Origin: an uncultured Pirellulaceae bacterium
GTDB taxonomy: Bacteria; Planctomycetota; Planctomycetia; Pirellulales; Pirellulaceae
Length of the DNA: 43,902 nucleotides
NCBI GenBank assembly: GCA_938040995.1
Contig: CALHZT010000095.1
Span: forward strand, 1 to 43,902
Direction of reading: 5' to 3'
A program made the position numbers and the translations under genes. Shown piece after piece: positions 34,850-43,397 of the stretch; position 1 is the first letter of the stretch; each line of letters starts with the position of its first letter. The notes under the pieces are model-generated. The model searched no databases and had not been told where the DNA came from. It saw only the letters and a list, made by a program, of their open reading frames with translations.

Positions 34850-36413
34850 ACGTCGTGGCAAGAATTGCTTCGACGATCCCCTGCATCGTATACGTGGATG
34901 CTTCTGCATCGACATCGAGGCCAAGCTCTTTCAGTGCGGATGTTGTTACTGGGCTGATGCTCGCGATTCTTGATTTTTTGAGACGTTCACCGAGCGAGCT
35001 TGCCAACGAACGTGCCATGGCAGAACTGGTAACTGCGATCCAGTCGACATTCCCTTCGTCAATCTGCTCGAGCAATTCAACGTCTTTGATCGCCACATCG
35101 CGACTGGAATAAGCCGCAACTTGCGTGACAATGCTACCTGCATCCACCAGTGATGTCGCAAGAATTTCTCTACCGCGACTGGCTCGCACAAGAAGAATTT
35201 TCTTGCCGCTGGCTTTTGGTGCCAATTCGGCAGCAAGGCTTTCGGCACGAAACTCACCGGGACAAAGGTCCGCGTTCAGCCGATATGTCGCCAAAGCCGC
35301 CATCGTCGCCGTTCCAACGGCCGCGAGTTTCGTCGAACCAATTTTGCGAAGATCAAATCCAAGCTCAAACAACCGCCGGAAGAAATAGTCAACTCCGTTG
35401 CGGCTGGAAAACACGATCCAGTCGAATTCACTCGCCTGGCGAATGGCATCATCGAGTGGCCCGTAGTCCTCCGGGGGCTCGATCGCAATCGCGGGTTCGC
35501 AGATTACATTTGCGCCTTTTTCCGCCAACAGATTGCCCAACGCGGCGGCCTGATCCCTGGGGCGAGCCACGAGGACAGTTTTCCCGAATAGCGGGCGTTG
35601 TTGAAACCAGTTCATCGCGTCCTGCTGCCCAGTCACCTGACCGACAATCACAATCACAGGTGGCGGAAATTTGGAATACGGAGTCAACGATTCGGCGACT
35701 TGATCCAGACTGCAATAGATCGCCCGCTGGTCTGGCAGGCTGACTCTGCGCACAATCGCGACCGGCGTCTTTGGATCAAGCCCGTTTTTGATCAGTTCTC
35801 CAGTCCAATGCGCTGCGGTTGTCACGCCCATGTAAAAGATCAGCGTGCCTGGGAACTTTGCGAGCGCTGCATAGTCGACTGAGTTGCCGCTACTGTCTTT
35901 CTCATGACCGGTCACCAGAGCCACCGCCGAAGCCAGATCGCGATGCGTAATGGGAATTCCGAGGTGACTCCCGGCGGCAAGTGCGGCGGTAATGCCGGGC
36001 ACGATTTCAAAATCGACATTGTGCTGATGGAGAAAGACGGACTCTTCACCGCCTCGGGCAAACACGGCGGGATCGCCACCTTTCAGTCGCACGACCGTTT
36101 TGCCTTTCGCAGCCAGCGCAACGAGTCGCTCATTGATTTCCTGCTGACTCCAGCGGCGCTCCCCTTCGGTGTGTCGCTTACTCTTCGACCGACCATGGCG
36201 ACCGAGACAGACAAGCTCCGCTGTCGGTGGCGCATGTTCGGCAATCACCGGATTCACCAAATAGTCGTAAAGCACGATATCGGCCAACTGCAGACACTCG
36301 ACGCCCCGAAGCGTAATTAGCCGTGGGTCGCCCGGGCCGGCTCCGACCAGGTAGACTTTGCCTTCCTTGCGGTTTCCAGTCTGTTTTGTTTTTGTGGAGT
36401 CTGCGTCAGCCAA
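34842..36413 (-). CDS. cobA-hemD: Fused uroporphyrinogen-III C-methyltransferase / uroporphyrinogen-III synthase (CobA-HemD)
   Basis: A bifunctional tetrapyrrole enzyme. The N-terminal half is SUMT (CobA): GKVYLVGAGPGDPRLITLRG near the start, RLKGGDPAVFARGGEE, and VPGITAALAAGSHLGIPITH. It methylates uroporphyrinogen III with SAM to make precorrin-2 for siroheme/cobalamin. The C-terminal ~240 residues are HemD (VFSSRNGVDYFF, ILLVRASRGRE, and VTSSAMAR near the end), which closes hydroxymethylbilane to uroporphyrinogen III. The CysG dehydrogenase/ferrochelatase part is absent. Such CobA-HemD fusions are known in several bacteria. No ATG precedes the conserved region; I chose the TTG at 36413. 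A TTG at 36497 would add 28 residues that look unconserved and lie close to the divergent TPR gene. Confidence 0.92.
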   Translation of the reverse strand: MADADSTKTKQTGNRKEGKVYLVGAGPGDPRLITLRGVECLQLADIVLYDYLVNPVIAEHAPPTAELVCLGRHGRSKSKRHTEGERRWSQQEINERLVALAAKGKTVVRLKGGDPAVFARGGEESVFLHQHNVDFEIVPGITAALAAGSHLGIPITHRDLASAVALVTGHEKDSSGNSVDYAALAKFPGTLIFYMGVTTAAHWTGELIKNGLDPKTPVAIVRRVSLPDQRAIYCSLDQVAESLTPYSKFPPPVIVIVGQVTGQQDAMNWFQQRPLFGKTVLVARPRDQAAALGNLLAEKGANVICEPAIAIEPPEDYGPLDDAIRQASEFDWIVFSSRNGVDYFFRRLFELGFDLRKIGSTKLAAVGTATMAALATYRLNADLCPGEFRAESLAAELAPKASGKKILLVRASRGREILATSLVDAGSIVTQVAAYSSRDVAIKDVELLEQIDEGNVDWIAVTSSAMARSLASSLGERLKKSRIASISPVTTSALKELGLDVDAEASTYTMQGIVEAILATTCD

Positions 36414-36536
36414 TGTAAGTACGATTCCAAATGGAGCTGCATGCGAGCATATACAGAGCGCTTGGCGATAATGTTGCCGAGCAGCTAGAATGGGCAAATA
36501 TCTTATTCTACCGACTGATCCTCTTCCCTGCGTCCC

Positions 36537-38048
36537 ATGGCTTCGAACCCTTCCTCGCCCGACGCCGATAAGCCGGCGGCAAAAAGCACTGTTTCACCTT
36601 CATTGAGGAAGCAGCTTGATCAGCTATTTCAGTATGGCGTCGACAAGCAAAAACTGGGCGATTTCGACTATGCCCACTCGATGTACTCCCAGTGCGCGAC
36701 AAGGGATGCCAATAATCTCGAATATGTCGAAGCCATGTTCGAGAACCTCAAAGCGATGCACGAGGATACGCCAAAGAAGAAGCTTCGTGTGAAGGAGAGC
36801 CGCGCAAAGTTCAAAAAGGCCCTGGCTGATGAAAAGTGGAAGCGAGTCCTCAAGCTCGGACCGGCTTTTCTCAAAGAGAATCCATGGGACGTTGCAACGC
36901 TTCGCGGGATGGCCCAGGCTTGTGAGGCATTCGGATTTAACGAAGTCGAATTGCGATATTTGAAAGCCGCTCTCAGTTCCAACTCGAAAGATATCGAAGT
37001 CAACAAACACTGCGCCAGCTCGCTTGCCAGAATGGGACAGTTTGACCAGGCAATCGCCTGCTGGCACCGCATCGAAGAAGACCTTCGTACCGAAGCCCGC
37101 ACCAACATCACCCGCCTGATGCAGATCAAGACCAGGCAAGCCCAGGGGATCGTTCATCCTGATGACCCCAATGCCGTGATGGCGAAGGAAGAAGACCAAA
37201 AGAACGACGCCGAGTCAGGCGAGGGCACCGAGGACGCAAACGCAGAAAGTGATGCCGAGTCGGCCAATACTTCCAAAGCGGACAAACCGGCTGACAAACC
37301 ATCAGCATCCAGTTTGCGAATGGCGAAACCCAAAGAGGAAAAGAAACCTCTCACTGCCGATGACCTCGAGTCCTTGATCAAGAACAACCCGGAAGAACTC
37401 GATCCGTACCTGCAACTGGCGGACATTCACGACCAGGAGAAGCGTTACCGCGATGCGGAGCAAGTGTTGCGACGTGCCCTCGCGGTATCTGGAAACAACC
37501 TGAAGGTCCAGGAACGTCTGGAAAAAGCGCAAATGCGTCGGTCGAAGGCCTATCTCATTGCTGCCGAGAAGAAAGTAAAAGACGAACCCGGAGAAGCCTC
37601 GAAAGAGAGCCTTGCGAAAATTCGACGACAGCATAATCGACTGGAACTGGACATCTACAGTACCCGCTCCGCACGGTATCCGGACGACGCAGGCGTGAAA
37701 TACGAAGTCGCCGTACGACTGAAACGATCCGGAAACTTCGCCGAAGCGGTGAAGTATTTTCAGGAGGCACAGGCGGATGAGCGATGTGCCGGGTCCGCCA
37801 TGCTGGCCGCCGGAGAGTGCCTCCAGCAGATGCGGCAGTACACACCGGCACTGCAATCCTACGAAAAAGCCGCTGAAAACAACGCCGGCGACCCGAAATC
37901 GGAAACTTACCGGCTGGCCCTTTACCGAGCCGGTGTCCTCGCGACGGGGCTAAAGGACGTTGTCCGGGCCAAAAAGTGGCTGACAGCCCTCATTGAGCTG
38001 GACCCGAATTACCGGGATGCCGCCGAACGCCTAGACAAACTCGGGTAA
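36537..38048 (+). CDS. TPR-repeat protein
   Basis: 503 residues, cytoplasmic: no signal peptide or membrane segment. At least two blocks of tetratricopeptide-like helical repeats are visible, about residues 20-205 (for example LGDFDYAHSMYSQC and MGQFDQAIACWHRI) and about 285-500 (EKRYRDAEQVLRRAL, SGNFAEAVKYFQEA, MRQYTPALQSYEKA). They are separated by a charged, low-complexity linker rich in Glu, Asp, Ala and Lys (about 220-280). TPRs mediate protein-protein contacts; the partner is unknown. It starts 39 bases from the furthest possible start of the divergent CobA-HemD gene and lies 102 bases before rpsT on the same strand. No clear Shine-Dalgarno precedes the ATG. Confidence 0.8.
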   Translation: MASNPSSPDADKPAAKSTVSPSLRKQLDQLFQYGVDKQKLGDFDYAHSMYSQCATRDANNLEYVEAMFENLKAMHEDTPKKKLRVKESRAKFKKALADEKWKRVLKLGPAFLKENPWDVATLRGMAQACEAFGFNEVELRYLKAALSSNSKDIEVNKHCASSLARMGQFDQAIACWHRIEEDLRTEARTNITRLMQIKTRQAQGIVHPDDPNAVMAKEEDQKNDAESGEGTEDANAESDAESANTSKADKPADKPSASSLRMAKPKEEKKPLTADDLESLIKNNPEELDPYLQLADIHDQEKRYRDAEQVLRRALAVSGNNLKVQERLEKAQMRRSKAYLIAAEKKVKDEPGEASKESLAKIRRQHNRLELDIYSTRSARYPDDAGVKYEVAVRLKRSGNFAEAVKYFQEAQADERCAGSAMLAAGECLQQMRQYTPALQSYEKAAENNAGDPKSETYRLALYRAGVLATGLKDVVRAKKWLTALIELDPNYRDAAERLDKLG

Positions 38049-38150
38049 ATCTCCCAAGATATAGGGTTCCAGACGGGTGGAAATCGAGCCGATCATAGTG
38101 GAACGGCGACGAGCCTTTCCGAACAACATTCTGACATTTGATTTAGATAT

Positions 38151-38423
38151 ATGCCAAACACAGCAAGTGCCAAAAAGCGACTTCGTCAGGACGAAGTCAA
38201 GAAAGCTCGCAATCGAGCCATCAAGTCCGTGATCCGGAAACGTGTCCGAACAGTCCGAGAGGCTGTTGAGGCTGGCGATATTGCGAAAGCTGACGCCGAG
38301 TTCATTCTGGCTGCCAAGCAGCTTGACCGAGCCGGCGCACGCAACGTGATTCACCGCAATGCAGCTGCCCGAAAAAAGTCACGCTTGCAAAAGCTGATCA
38401 AGGGCGCCAAGGCGGCATCCTAG
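38151..38423 (+). CDS. rpsT: 30S ribosomal protein S20
   Basis: 90 residues, the normal S20 length. It is highly basic, with the typical start MPNTASAKKRLRQDE, the helix-rich KARNRAIKS region and the conserved end NVIHRNAAARKKSRL. It binds 16S rRNA and helps assemble the small subunit. I see no purine-rich Shine-Dalgarno in the 25 bases before the ATG, where the sequence is A/T-rich. Weak initiation sites are known for rpsT in other bacteria, where S20 controls its own translation. A clear terminator follows at 38479. Confidence 0.97.
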   Translation: MPNTASAKKRLRQDEVKKARNRAIKSVIRKRVRTVREAVEAGDIAKADAEFILAAKQLDRAGARNVIHRNAAARKKSRLQKLIKGAKAAS

Positions 38424-38478
38424 TTCGCCAACTGAGATTCGGAAAAGTCGCCAAGACTTCCGTTTCGGTATCGAATAG

Positions 38479-38510
38479 CGCATCATCACATTTGTAGGTG
38501 ATGCGTTTTC
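38479..38510 (+). terminator. Intrinsic terminator of rpsT
   Basis: CGCATCA (38479-38485) pairs with TGATGCG (38499-38505) and is followed directly by TTTTC. The loop can extend the stem with a bulge. It lies 56 bases after the rpsT stop codon. Its right arm overlaps the farthest upstream possible start (GTG 38498) of the next reading frame, which argues for the later ATG there. Confidence 0.7.
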
Positions 38511-38560
38511 TATGCGCTTCACGCAGTTCCCTGCCCCAATCGTTGAACTGGATCACGCCG

Positions 38561-38989
38561 ATGTCGAATCAGTCACCAGGTAACGCCGGGCATCAGGACA
38601 ACGCGCCGCCGACTATTCCGGGCCTTCTTGTCACGCTGATTCTTGCCGTGGCGATGCTGCCCGTTGGCTGGCTAGTTTGCGGCGAGATGATCAACAATTT
38701 TGGAAGGCTTGGTGCCATCGGGCTCTGGGCTCTGGGAGCTGTTGCAGCGCTGGCACATCGTCGCTGGCGAAGAATTGAACAGTCCAGCGCGATCATCCTC
38801 TGTATCGCACTCGCACTCGCGTTCTGTCTGGCAGAGATCTACTGGATTCAGAAAAATATTGTCGATGCGGAAACGTTCGCAAAAGCCGCAAAGCTCTTCC
38901 CTACGTTCCTTACCGAGTACAAGGTCGATGCATTCGCTGCAGGGATCTTTACCGTCTTTGGAATGGGTAGTTTCTGGCAACGCCCTTGA
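38561..38989 (+). CDS. Small multi-pass membrane protein, unknown function
   Basis: 142 residues from ATG 38561. An in-frame GTG at 38498 lies inside the rpsT terminator and is rejected. After a polar N-terminus of about 18 residues come three clear hydrophobic helices (about 19-41, 48-66 and 76-95) and a weaker one near the C-terminus (about 124-139). A basic HRRWRR stretch between helices 2 and 3 suggests a cytoplasmic loop. I recognise no family. It converges with the acetyltransferase gene 47 bases downstream. Confidence 0.65.
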   Translation: MSNQSPGNAGHQDNAPPTIPGLLVTLILAVAMLPVGWLVCGEMINNFGRLGAIGLWALGAVAALAHRRWRRIEQSSAIILCIALALAFCLAEIYWIQKNIVDAETFAKAAKLFPTFLTEYKVDAFAAGIFTVFGMGSFWQRP

Positions 38990-39006
38990 AGCCTTACAGC
39001 GGCTTT

Positions 39007-39040
39007 CTGAGAATGACACCGAGAAACCGGAACTTCTCAG
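39007..39040. terminator. Inverted repeat between convergent genes
   Basis: CTGAGAA (39007-39013) and TTCTCAG (39034-39040) can form a 7-bp stem with a 20-base loop. It spans the gap between the membrane-protein gene and the stop codon (TGA at 39039-39037) of the minus-strand acetyltransferase gene. There is no T-tract. It might act on both strands, but the evidence is weak. Confidence 0.25.
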
Positions 39041-40137
39041 CCCCCTCCGGTCACTACGGATCGCACGGACCGCAACCAGTCTTGCGTACCCAGCGTCACG
39101 TGCGCCAATGAGCCGTTCATCGTCTTTTGGTGAATGTGAATGTCGAAGGCTGAAGACTCTCTTGCCGACCAGCTTTTTTTGTACGGCTCGTTGCCGCGAA
39201 GCAGATCGTACGTTTGGCATCCGTCGTCGATTGCCGTCCTGATTGACATCATAATGCTGATATTTCCCGCACCGATCTCCAGAAACTCTGGATCAACGCC
39301 CGACTGGTAGGAGAAGACTGCATCCGGACTGATCAGTTGATACTCCGCAGCAATCGGCTGGGCATCCGACATTAGCAAATTGATTCGTAACTGGCCGGTG
39401 GCCATTAACTCACGAGCGCAGTCCTTGTGAAATGCGTGAAACGATTCATCCTCGAACACACCACTGCTTCCCAGAGAACCGCGACGAGCGTTATGCAGCC
39501 GGCAGACATGGTCAAAGGCTTCATCAAGTCGGTCAAGTCTCGTCACGCACTCGAACTGCAATTTTTCAGAAGCGATCCAGTCGCGGTGCCATTTTCGGCA
39601 GCGTTTTCGGTGGTTCTTTGAGAGTCGCGACAGATATTCTTCCCAGGTGGGCGGCAACGCGACTTGCCACGAAGAGACCGAATCGCGGTGATATACCGAG
39701 AAGGACTCCCTGTCGAGCTGATTCACAAGTTTGCGCATCGCTACATCATCGGTGTCCACACTTTCCAGTTTGGCAGCATTCCAGGTTTTACCTGCATTAT
39801 TGCTCAGCCAGTTAGCCACCTCGGCGGTAAAGGCCTCACAACAGCCGACTTGAGACAACAGAGTCATGTGATCACTGCAAACGTGGCCATCGCCCAGAAA
39901 ACGCAGCTTCTTCGTGAGTCTCTTATTGACCACATAGAACGGCGCGATTCCAACTAGCTGTCCATCATCCAGTCCAATGAGCAGGCAGAGCTCGGCACGG
40001 GATGAGTTCTCACAGTAGCTTCGCCACCAGGGGATAATCCACTGAGGCGACATCATGGGCTGATGGGCAGCCAGCTCCTGCCATGCTTCCATGTAGCCAG
40101 TCACGTCGTCAAAGTGGCTAACTTTTTTGATCTTCAT
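39037..40137 (-). CDS. CelD/BcsL-like GNAT-fold acetyltransferase
   Basis: 366 residues, ATG at 40137, no signal peptide. The overall pattern is that of the CelD/BcsL (COG5653) acetyltransferases, two GNAT-like halves: SPQWIIPWWRSY near the start, LVGIAPFYVV, a basic LSKNHRKRCRKW segment, and in the second half PIAAEYQLIS, GVDPEFLEIGAG and the conserved YDLLRGNEPYKKSW. These enzymes are usually found with exopolysaccharide or cellulose genes and are thought to acylate a glycan or precursor; the substrate here is unknown. It is the second gene of a two-gene minus-strand operon, 29 bases after the oxygenase-like gene. No good Shine-Dalgarno is visible. Confidence 0.82.
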   Translation of the reverse strand: MKIKKVSHFDDVTGYMEAWQELAAHQPMMSPQWIIPWWRSYCENSSRAELCLLIGLDDGQLVGIAPFYVVNKRLTKKLRFLGDGHVCSDHMTLLSQVGCCEAFTAEVANWLSNNAGKTWNAAKLESVDTDDVAMRKLVNQLDRESFSVYHRDSVSSWQVALPPTWEEYLSRLSKNHRKRCRKWHRDWIASEKLQFECVTRLDRLDEAFDHVCRLHNARRGSLGSSGVFEDESFHAFHKDCARELMATGQLRINLLMSDAQPIAAEYQLISPDAVFSYQSGVDPEFLEIGAGNISIMMSIRTAIDDGCQTYDLLRGNEPYKKSWSARESSAFDIHIHQKTMNGSLAHVTLGTQDWLRSVRSVVTGGG

Positions 40138-40166
40138 GTGTTCGTCGACAAGGTAGGGGGGCGGCG

Positions 40167-41255
40167 TTAGACGCTTGTGGACGCCGCATCTCGCTGGCTC
40201 AGGGTCTTTTCTGAAGTGTCCGAAGCGTCTGAAGCGTCTGAAGTGCCTGAAGCGAGAACCCCGGCGAGTTCCTGAGTGGCCCGTTCAACGGACTCAAGCG
40301 TCGCTGATGATGCTTCCACGCCTTCCAGGCTGGAGATTCCGCCTTCCGCCTCTACATTGACTTGATACCTAACAGGGTATTTGAATTTTTCCTCCGCCTT
40401 GGTCGGCAAGAATCGGGAAATCAACCTCGCCGCTCGCGAGCCGGCAACCTTGGCATTTGCAAGGAAGCCATCCGGGCTGGACGACAAATTCTTGCAACCA
40501 AGTTTTTTACGCAGCATTCGATTCGCAAGGTGCACGTTGATCTGACGTCGTGCGTGAGTCGTCAGGTGTTCCGTAGAAATGGAAATGTTGAGTCCACTGG
40601 TGTTTTCTACGCGGTGAGGCGTGTTCTGCGCCCAAGTTACCATGTCGCCACCAACCATTTCGTAAACTTCGGCTTCGTCATCGAACTCGGCAAGATAATG
40701 CATGTCTTCGGGACGTTGGCCAGCGTGCAGATCTTCCAAATCCGACTGGCTGACGAATGGGCTTCGTAGTGGGTAAACCCAGCACTTCTTCTCACCGCGA
40801 AGATGCCAAAGAATATTCAGGGGCGTATCAACGTGGTAATAGACGATTGCGCTCGGCGACGAGATCAGGAGGTTGGCAGTTCGATGCGTCGCTTCCAGTC
40901 CTGGGCAACGGGACTCCAGCTCATCGTAAGCATCATTAATCAACTTGCGCAAATCGGAATGGTGATCCATCAACCGCATCACATTGATCCACAGATGTCC
41001 ACGCTTGACGACATCAAGCAGTTGTTCTCCTGTCGCCCCGTTTCGGTTGCACTCGAACCACTCATAGTTCATCTTGTCGCGACCCATCGTGCTGACGGTC
41101 ATATCCGCAACTGGATGCCTGTCCAGAATGCGAATCAGGTTCTCATCCGAAAACAGACCACTTTCCATCATTCGATGCTGGACAAAAAGGTTGTCGTTCC
41201 CCAATGCCTTTGAGTGTTCTTCATTCCAGCCGCACAGAATGTCCTGATTCACCAT
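40167..41255 (-). CDS. JmjC/cupin-like Fe(II)/2-oxoglutarate oxygenase family protein
   Basis: 362 residues, cytoplasmic. A double-stranded beta-helix core is suggested by HVDTP (His141, Asp143), then WHLRGEKKCWVYP, and a later TPHRVEN (His214). Together they give the His-x-Asp...His iron triad of JmjC-type and cupin_8-like hydroxylases. The substrate could be a protein residue or small molecule. I chose ATG 41255 because AAGGGG lies at a good distance upstream (9-base spacer); a TTG two codons earlier is too close to it. The last ~60 residues are a low-complexity tail with a Ser-Asp repeat encoded by a 9-bp tandem repeat. First gene of an operon with the CelD-like acetyltransferase. Confidence 0.7.
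   Translation of the reverse strand: MVNQDILCGWNEEHSKALGNDNLFVQHRMMESGLFSDENLIRILDRHPVADMTVSTMGRDKMNYEWFECNRNGATGEQLLDVVKRGHLWINVMRLMDHHSDLRKLINDAYDELESRCPGLEATHRTANLLISSPSAIVYYHVDTPLNILWHLRGEKKCWVYPLRSPFVSQSDLEDLHAGQRPEDMHYLAEFDDEAEVYEMVGGDMVTWAQNTPHRVENTSGLNISISTEHLTTHARRQINVHLANRMLRKKLGCKNLSSSPDGFLANAKVAGSRAARLISRFLPTKAEEKFKYPVRYQVNVEAEGGISSLEGVEASSATLESVERATQELAGVLASGTSDASDASDTSEKTLSQRDAASTSV
40211..40254. repeat. 9-bp tandem repeat in the 3' end of the oxygenase-like gene
   Basis: Five copies, the last one base short, of a 9-base unit with consensus CTGAAGCGT on the + strand. The coding strand reads Ser-Asp-Ala-type triplets (SDASDASDTSE). Because the unit is 9 bases, copy-number change keeps the frame and only alters the tail length. 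Confidence 0.75.
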
Positions 41256-41261
41256 TTTCAA

Positions 41262-41525
41262 CTGCCCCTTTTGATGTTTAAGTCAGAACAATTCTAGCTC
41301 GTGCTTCCCGAGTGATGGTTGCGGTAGCAGATATTCGATCTAGCAGGATTCTACGTGGGGCTTCCCCTGACTATTGCCCCTGGACTCTGGCAGTGGAAAG
41401 CAACGTTAGTTGCAAAAAAGCCACGTCAAAGTGAGTCAATTCCTGAAAAAACCCGACGGCAGAGCATTGGCCCTGCGTTTGCATCTCCTCCCATCAGTGA
41501 GTCAACTTATTCTGAGGGGAATACG
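41262..41525. other. Divergent intergenic region with a 10-bp direct repeat
   Basis: This 264-base gap separates the minus-strand oxygenase operon from the J-domain gene. AGTGAGTCAA occurs twice, at 41430-41439 and 41496-41505. Its TGAGTCA core is a near-palindrome, so it could be an operator; no regulator can be named. A GGGG-CTT-CCCC mini-hairpin lies near 41367. The frame of the J-domain gene stays open back to 41355, but the extra residues look non-conserved. Confidence 0.35.
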
Positions 41526-42122
41526 ATGTTAAACGCTGTCAAGAACCACTACGAACTTCTGGAACTTAGTCCCAACGCAAGCGAAAAAACGATTGAGCGA
41601 ATGTTTCGCTTCCTCGCGGCGAAGTGGCACCCGGACGCTGGCGGTGACCGACAGAAATTCTCTCAGCTGGTTGCTGCCTTCGAAGCCCTGAAAGATCCAG
41701 CTTCACGCGCTGCATACGATGTAAGCCTCGCCCAGCAGCAAATGAAAGAAGCCCGAATCGTCGCGCATGCTGACCAGGCCGGATCAGATACGGTGGACCG
41801 CCACAAGCTTTTGCGACTGTACTACGCGGCACGACGACAAAACAGCAAAAAGCCGGCGCTGGGTAATGCTGGTGTCGAAACACTCATGAACGTCCCCGCC
41901 GAAGTTCTGGAATTCCACCTCTGGTACTTCCGTGAGAAGGGATGGATCAAACGCGAAGACAACGGTGGATTTTCCATCACTGCCGAAGGTGTCGATCGAG
42001 TCGAAACACGTGAAATCGAACTCGCGAACACGCACCTACGCATCGAATCGAAGCAACAGCCTGCGGCCATCGTCACAACCAACCATGCCCCATCAACCAA
42101 CGTTCCTGCAAGCGTTGCGTAG
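41526..42122 (+). CDS. J-domain (DnaJ-like) protein with winged-helix-like C-terminal domain
   Basis: 198 residues from ATG 41526, chosen because of a strong Shine-Dalgarno GAGGGG at 41514-41519 and because the J-domain begins at once (HYELLELSPNAS). The HPD motif of the J-domain is present (KWHPDAGGD), so it should stimulate the ATPase of an Hsp70 partner. It has neither the Gly/Phe region nor zinc fingers of true DnaJ. The second half (about residues 90-165) looks like a winged helix: VPAEVLEFHLWYFREKGWIK followed by a short GGFSIT wing and a GVDRVE helix. It might direct the chaperone to DNA or to a specific protein. A clear terminator follows. Confidence 0.82.
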   Translation: MLNAVKNHYELLELSPNASEKTIERMFRFLAAKWHPDAGGDRQKFSQLVAAFEALKDPASRAAYDVSLAQQQMKEARIVAHADQAGSDTVDRHKLLRLYYAARRQNSKKPALGNAGVETLMNVPAEVLEFHLWYFREKGWIKREDNGGFSITAEGVDRVETREIELANTHLRIESKQQPAAIVTTNHAPSTNVPASVA

Positions 42123-42153
42123 TTGAAACTTTCCCCGAAGTTTTTGAATTGAG

Positions 42154-42199
42154 GAACACCGATTTGCACCTCCCTGGTGCTGGTTGGTGTTCTTTTTTT
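42154..42199 (+). terminator. Intrinsic terminator of the J-domain gene
   Basis: An outer stem GAACACC (42154-42160) with GGTGTTC (42186-42192) encloses an inner stem GCACC-TCCCT-GGTGC, and seven T follow at 42193-42199. It lies 32 bases after the stop codon and 14 bases before the stop of the convergent aminotransferase gene. The T-tract is only on the + strand. Confidence 0.9.
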
Positions 42200-42212
42200 G
42201 GAAGCCACCAAT

Positions 42213-43394
42213 TCAGGAAAGCAACGAGGCAAGCGCCTCAGACAAAAGGATGTACTGGCCAATGTCGTTGTAGGCCTGGGATGAGGTCCGCATCAGTCGC
42301 GGGCAGGAAGATGGCCCGGAGAAAATTGGCACTTCAATTCGGTGCTCCGTATACAACCGTTGCTTCAGCAAGTCGCCATCCTCATCGCCTGAAGAGCCCC
42401 CAACAACCGGGATCGACGAAAGGGCTGCGATCATATCGACAGGCGCGGGCGATTCGATCCCTTGCGATTCCAGCAGGCAAGCGCGGGCTTGCAGGGCAAG
42501 ATTTCGGTTGGCTTCCATCAGTGCAGTCAATCCGCCAGGCATCAACCCTTCAAGAAATTCAATCGCCGGCTTGACGGAAAGGACGGTCGTCGCGTCCCAT
42601 GTCCCGACCCAGTCAAATTCAGCAAGGAATCTTGATCGGCCTGGTCTGGGCTTATTGGCACCATGACTGATAACGGTCGGGCGAACACTTTCCTGCAATT
42701 CACGACGTACCCATAGAAAGCCGGAAGCTTTCGTGGCGCAAAGCCACTTGTGATGGTTGGCAGTGTAGTAGTCGGCCTGAAGTATCTCGAGGTTTACTGG
42801 AATTTGCCCGGGAGCATGGGCTCCATCGACCATCACCAGAATCCCGCGTTCATGTGCGGCGCGAATAATCTCTTCGAGCGGCAGTACCAGGCCAGTCGGA
42901 CTGGTAATGTGGTCAACGACAAGTAAACGCGTCCGCTCGCTGAATTCGGCAACGATCGCATCAACGACTTGTTGTGAATCTTCCAATGGAAAAGGTACAG
43001 CGGCAACTCTGACAGTCGCGCCCGCCCGCTCGGCAGAAAAACGGACAGCATTTGAACATGCGTTGTATCCGTGATCCGTTATGAGGACTTCGTCATTCGA
43101 TTCGAACGGGAATGAGCGCATCACGGCGTTCACACCGTCGGTGGCGTTCCTAACCCAACCGATATCCTGAGCGTCGGCGCCGATCACTTTCGCGACGGAT
43201 TCCCGCACCTCGTCCAGCTTTGCTTCGAGGCCCCGCTCCGGCGCGAGAAACTGGATTGGGCGAGCTTCGAGTTCGTCCTGAAATCTTCGCTGTGCTTCAA
43301 GAACAACGGTTGGAGCCGCACCAAAGGATCCGTGATTCAGAAAGACAATTCCGGGATCCAGCTGCCAATGATGACGATACGGTGAGGCACTCAT
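42213..43394 (-). CDS. Class-V aminotransferase-fold PLP enzyme (isopenicillin-N-epimerase-like)
   Basis: 393 residues from ATG 43394. Fold type I PLP enzyme of the class-V aminotransferase/cysteine-desulfurase group. LNHGSFGAAP near the start, NATDGVNAVMRS, the PLP-binding Asp in VMVDGAHAPGQ, and the Schiff-base Lys in TANHHKWLCA are all present. The closest family by motif is isopenicillin N epimerase-like; the true substrate is unknown, and epimerase or lyase activity are both possible. An upstream extension to 43499 is only the out-of-frame reading of a 15-bp repeat. The start is next to the end of pyrK, so translational coupling is likely. Confidence 0.85.
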   Translation of the reverse strand: MSASPYRHHWQLDPGIVFLNHGSFGAAPTVVLEAQRRFQDELEARPIQFLAPERGLEAKLDEVRESVAKVIGADAQDIGWVRNATDGVNAVMRSFPFESNDEVLITDHGYNACSNAVRFSAERAGATVRVAAVPFPLEDSQQVVDAIVAEFSERTRLLVVDHITSPTGLVLPLEEIIRAAHERGILVMVDGAHAPGQIPVNLEILQADYYTANHHKWLCATKASGFLWVRRELQESVRPTVISHGANKPRPGRSRFLAEFDWVGTWDATTVLSVKPAIEFLEGLMPGGLTALMEANRNLALQARACLLESQGIESPAPVDMIAALSSIPVVGGSSGDEDGDLLKQRLYTEHRIEVPIFSGPSSCPRLMRTSSQAYNDIGQYILLSEALASLLS

Positions 43395-43397
43395 CCT

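Noticed and set aside
41355-41525. 57-codon upstream extension of the J-domain gene
   Set aside because: The ATG at 41526 has a strong Shine-Dalgarno and starts directly at the J-domain; the extension looks non-conserved.
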